Origin: an uncultured Bacteroidales bacterium
Lineage (GTDB): Bacteria; Bacteroidota; Bacteroidia; Bacteroidales; UBA932
Direction: 5' to 3'
Length of the DNA: 35,034 nt
Assembly: GCA_934675095.1 (NCBI GenBank)
Contig: CAKUPC010000018.1
Span: 1-35,034, forward strand
Below are positions 32,652 through 35,034 of this stretch, piece by piece (positions within the stretch are counted from its first letter, which is position 1; every line of letters begins with the position of its first letter). Position numbers and translations under genes: made by a program. Under the pieces are notes generated by a model. The model worked only from the letters and a program-made list of their open reading frames with translations. It had not been told where the DNA came from and did not search any database.

Positions 32652-34193
32652 TTATTTGCACCACACCTCAATCTCGCTGACCATCAGCGGGCCGATGGCC
32701 GTCGCCGAGCATTTCTTCGCTGCATGATAGTCGTCCTCGGTCGAGCCTTCCGCCATCTTTTCGCGCCAGTGCATTGTCTTCACCTCGAACTTCAGGTAGC
32801 GTCCGGTATGACGCCTTTTCGGGTCTGCTGTGATTGTGTAGGTCTGAGGACCATAGACAGGCATTGTGCCTTCCGCTACGAGAGTCCAGTTCACCTTGTC
32901 GCTGGAGACATAGTAGGCGTAGTCCTTGATTCTCTGGAACAGGGACATGTGCCCGCTCTTTATGCTTTCAGGACAATGTGACGTCGCGAGTTTCGTGACA
33001 TTATAGACGGACTTCATGTCGATTACGGCAGTCCACGGGAGCGTAACTGCGGATTTCTTTTCATCGAGCGTGAAGCTTTTCTTGAAGTTGAAGTCTTCAT
33101 AGCTGTGGTCTTTTGCGCAGCAGTCTATGTAGCCGATGTTGAAATTGCTGAGAACAACATACTTGGCAGCATCGTCCGTGCCGCATGATTCAGCCGAGAC
33201 CCAGTCCGTGTTCCAGTAGGTGTTGAGGTTCCCGTCGAACATCATTTCCGGGCCTCCTGCCCATGGGTTTTGGGGAATGTCGGTCTCGACAGTGAATCCG
33301 AGCGCCTTTCCGTCAAGTTTCCGCTCCTCCCCGACAATCTCCTCAAGAGAGGCCGTGGCGTCGGTGTGCTGCTCACCCCAAACCGCTTCCATCGCCACCG
33401 AAACGGCGACCAGTTCCGTGCCTGTTATGGCCTTTGTGAGCGTGACAACCAGCGCCTTTCCTTCCGAGAGACGCAGCTCCGATTCCGGATTCCATGTGAA
33501 AGTGCGCCCTCCCTCCGTCGTCACGGTGATGAACGGGTTTTCCTCCGAAGCTGTGACATCAAGTGCCTGAGCCGGTAGCATCGCGAGAAAAACGCCCGCT
33601 TCCTGCCTGTTCAGCATCACCGGAACGGTCTCGGCGTCGTCCTTTGCAAACAATTTGTTGGTGTTGCATTCCCACGCAATCGGAAGTCTCGCACCGCGAA
33701 GCCTTACTGACGCCGCGTCAAACCCGTCGAGGATGACCTTCATCTTTGCCATCCTGTGGCTGAACGTGAGTTTTACAGGCTGTGCGGTTGCTCTTGCCAC
33801 GTCGGTGCAGGCGGTCATGAAGTCGCTTGCCCTGAGTCCGGCCTCAGTGCTCTGGTCGGCGGCCGCGCTGAAATCGACCTTGCCGTCGGCGTGCTTCGCC
33901 TCAGAGGCGAACCAGGCTCTGAATGACGCGCCCTTTGTCCCGTTGAAACGAAATTCATCGCCGCTTTCCTGCACAAGTGCTCCTTCGTCGGAGACCGTGA
34001 ACGGCTCTGCGTTCATGTCGGACTGAAGTCCATCGGAGAGAACCGTCACCGTTTCCCCGCCCTTGAACACGCCGGCTTCAACAGCAAAGCCCACCTTTGC
34101 GTCTGCCGCCGCGCTGACCTCCGCCTCCTTCTTGCAGGAAACTGCCGCAGGCAGCGCGAGGGTCATCAAAATATATATCGTTTTCAGTTTCAT
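32652..34193 (-). CDS. Fimbrillin-like/discoidin (F5/8 type C) fusion lipoprotein
   Basis: A 513-residue lipoprotein (lipobox AAVSC, Cys20). Residues 30-255 are fimbrillin-like (VTVLSDGLQSDMNAEPF, ADQSTEAGLRASDFMT, VKLTFSHRMAKMKV, GGRTFTWNPESELRLSEG) and match the neighbour at 31821. A linker (256-300) leads to a C-terminal F5/8 type C domain, residues about 305-513, recognised by MMFDGNLNTYWNTDW, WTAVIDMKSVYNVTKL, ISSDKVNWT-like VSSDKVNWTLVAEG, GRYLKFEVKT and the closing VSEIEVW. F5/8C (CBM32-like) domains bind sugars, so this is plausibly the surface glycan-binding protein of the locus. ATG 34193 (MKLKTIYILM) begins the signal; the nine upstream in-frame codons to 34220 are unlikely to be used. 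Confidence 0.82.
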   Translation of the reverse strand: MKLKTIYILMTLALPAAVSCKKEAEVSAAADAKVGFAVEAGVFKGGETVTVLSDGLQSDMNAEPFTVSDEGALVQESGDEFRFNGTKGASFRAWFASEAKHADGKVDFSAAADQSTEAGLRASDFMTACTDVARATAQPVKLTFSHRMAKMKVILDGFDAASVRLRGARLPIAWECNTNKLFAKDDAETVPVMLNRQEAGVFLAMLPAQALDVTASEENPFITVTTEGGRTFTWNPESELRLSEGKALVVTLTKAITGTELVAVSVAMEAVWGEQHTDATASLEEIVGEERKLDGKALGFTVETDIPQNPWAGGPEMMFDGNLNTYWNTDWVSAESCGTDDAAKYVVLSNFNIGYIDCCAKDHSYEDFNFKKSFTLDEKKSAVTLPWTAVIDMKSVYNVTKLATSHCPESIKSGHMSLFQRIKDYAYYVSSDKVNWTLVAEGTMPVYGPQTYTITADPKRRHTGRYLKFEVKTMHWREKMAEGSTEDDYHAAKKCSATAIGPLMVSEIEVWCK

Positions 34194-34232
34194 ATATTCA
34201 AGATTTATGTTTGGAAACATCGAATCCGTCCC

Positions 34233-34520
34233 TTAGTCAATATCCCTTACCGTGACCTCTATCTCGTTGAGAATCACCGGCCCGAGGTCAATGGCGCCGG
34301 TTGCTTTGAGGGTCATCGTCATTTGTGAAAGGTTGATGTCCATTTCGTATTTTGCCGCCTTGTTGCGCAGAGGCGCGTCGACTTTGGCAGGCTCGTGGAT
34401 GTGGTTGTAGCCCTTCAGCGCAATTGTCTGTGTTGCGTCGGGGGTGTCGCCTGAATTGATGCATGACTGCATTGAGAACACCATTGCGATAATGGCGAAA
34501 AGAGAAATCAATTTCTTCAT
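34233..34520 (-). CDS. Small 95-aa lipoprotein of unknown function
   Basis: A 95-residue predicted lipoprotein: MKKLISLFAIIAMVFSMQSC (Cys20), a polar linker (SGDTPDATQ), then about 65 residues that look beta-rich (KYEMDINLSQMTMTLKATG, IDLGPVILNEIEVTVRDID). I do not recognise a family. The final segment IDLGPVILNEIEV resembles the very end of the downstream discoidin-type protein (IGPLMVSEIEV), possibly a related strand or a remnant. It lies 23 bp after the TonB-dependent receptor and 39 bp before the next gene, so it is in the operon and may be an accessory partner of the receptor. Confidence 0.75.
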   Translation of the reverse strand: MKKLISLFAIIAMVFSMQSCINSGDTPDATQTIALKGYNHIHEPAKVDAPLRNKAAKYEMDINLSQMTMTLKATGAIDLGPVILNEIEVTVRDID

Positions 34521-34543
34521 TGTAATTATAGTTTTTTATGTTT

Positions 34544-35034
34544 CTAAATATTCACTCTCAGAGTTGCTCCAAACTGCACTGGTTTGCCTCGTTGCAGGAA
34601 CTCGTGCTGAATGGAAACGAAGTAGAATGTGGAATACTGCGTGGCGGTGATGTTTTTTGCCCATAGATCCACGGAAAACTTGTTGCAGATAAGTTTGACG
34701 CTCGCGTCGAGCTTGAAGTATAGGTTCTGTGCCGTAGAGTTGTCCTCGTTCCAATAGATTTTGCCGATGCCCTGTGTCGACAGTCCCGTCGAAATGTAGC
34801 GCAACGGTCCGAACTGCGCAGGTATAAGATAGTTTGCAGCGGCAAAAATGGTGTTTTGCGGAGCGTAGGGAACGAAACGTCCGGAGTAGTCCTTCTTTCC
34901 GTTGTTGAACTCGATGAACTTAGCGTTGGTATAACCGTAAGCAGCGTTGAGCGTCAGCCGTTCCACCGGGCTGTAGGCCACCGACACCTCGATGCCCGCG
35001 CTTCGCGCCTTTCCGGCATTGGTCATTATGCGTC
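34544..35034 (-). CDS. TonB-dependent receptor, C-terminal part (5' end outside window)
   Basis: About 163 residues of the barrel end of a TonB-dependent receptor, open at the window edge. RIMTNAGKARSAGIEVSVAYSPVERLTLNAAYGYTNAKF is the familiar late-barrel pattern ('NAGKA...GIE'), followed by YSGRFVPYAPQNTIFAAANY, YFKLDASVKLICNKFSVDLWAKNITATQYSTFYF, and the end GATLRVNI. This is the iron-siderophore-receptor style barrel end rather than the SusC style, and no SusD partner is visible in this stretch. It heads the minus-strand glycan locus as seen here, and probably imports the products of the GH16 and GH-A enzymes. What lies upstream cannot be seen. Confidence 0.9.
   Translation of the reverse strand, partial: RIMTNAGKARSAGIEVSVAYSPVERLTLNAAYGYTNAKFIEFNNGKKDYSGRFVPYAPQNTIFAAANYLIPAQFGPLRYISTGLSTQGIGKIYWNEDNSTAQNLYFKLDASVKLICNKFSVDLWAKNITATQYSTFYFVSIQHEFLQRGKPVQFGATLRVNI

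Noticed and set aside
34194..34232. A possible frameshift joining the 95-aa lipoprotein to the discoidin-type protein
   Set aside because: Each has its own start, lipobox signal and stop, so they are two complete genes despite a similar C-terminal segment.
1..35034. CRISPR arrays, tRNA or rRNA genes, intact insertion sequences
   Set aside because: No regularly spaced direct repeats, no cloverleaf with a T-loop motif in any intergenic gap, and no transposase-like protein were found on reading both strands.

Overview
This window comes from the chromosome of a Bacteroidales bacterium (Bacteroidota). The evidence is a SusC/SusD pair, many lipoproteins with short signals and a lipobox cysteine, a DUF6377-type regulator, a DUF3078-type outer-membrane protein, fimbrillin-like proteins, and at least one canonical Bacteroides promoter (TTTG, about 20 bp, TAnnTTTG). 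The DNA looks fairly GC-rich for the order, so genus cannot be fixed by reading alone. No tRNA, rRNA, CRISPR array or intact transposase was seen.

Positions 1-13300 are mostly housekeeping: the 3' end of infB, an outer-membrane porin-like protein co-directional with a strange His/Trp/Tyr/Ser-rich lipoprotein, proS, a DUF3078-like protein, tilS, a PBP4-type carboxypeptidase (dacB), galE, a conserved 91-residue protein and an NlpC/P60 hydrolase. The infB-porin gap (597-975) is the most structured non-coding DNA here. It holds two inverted copies of a repeat whose stems differ in sequence but keep pairing around near-identical blocks, and between them a copy of a dispersed Bacteroidota repeat.

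Positions 13300-23420 form a polysaccharide utilization locus on the + strand: susC, susD, a GH30 glycosidase lipoprotein, a SusE/SusF-like surface glycan-binding lipoprotein, a terminator, then a membrane-bound DUF6377-type regulator. A radical SAM gene follows.

Positions 24600-35034 hold a second glycan locus on the - strand, convergent with the first. Reading in its own direction: the end of a TonB-dependent receptor (cut by the window), a 95-aa lipoprotein, a fimbrillin-like/discoidin fusion lipoprotein, a second fimbrillin-like lipoprotein, a clan GH-A glycosidase lipoprotein, a GH16 laminarinase-type lipoprotein, an unannotated 47-aa ORF translationally abutting a third fimbrillin-like lipoprotein, a Tat-exported FAD-dependent oxidoreductase and a GH2 enzyme. 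GH30 plus GH16 plus a GH-A enzyme suggests both loci work on beta-glucans (beta-1,3 and/or beta-1,6, such as laminarin or fungal wall glucan). That substrate is an inference.

The best candidates for something undescribed are the paired covarying elements at 593-718 and 865-965, the 47-aa ORF with a C8 tract, the His8/aromatic/Ser-Arg lipoprotein, and the trio of paralogous fimbrillin-like lipoproteins embedded in a glucanase locus.
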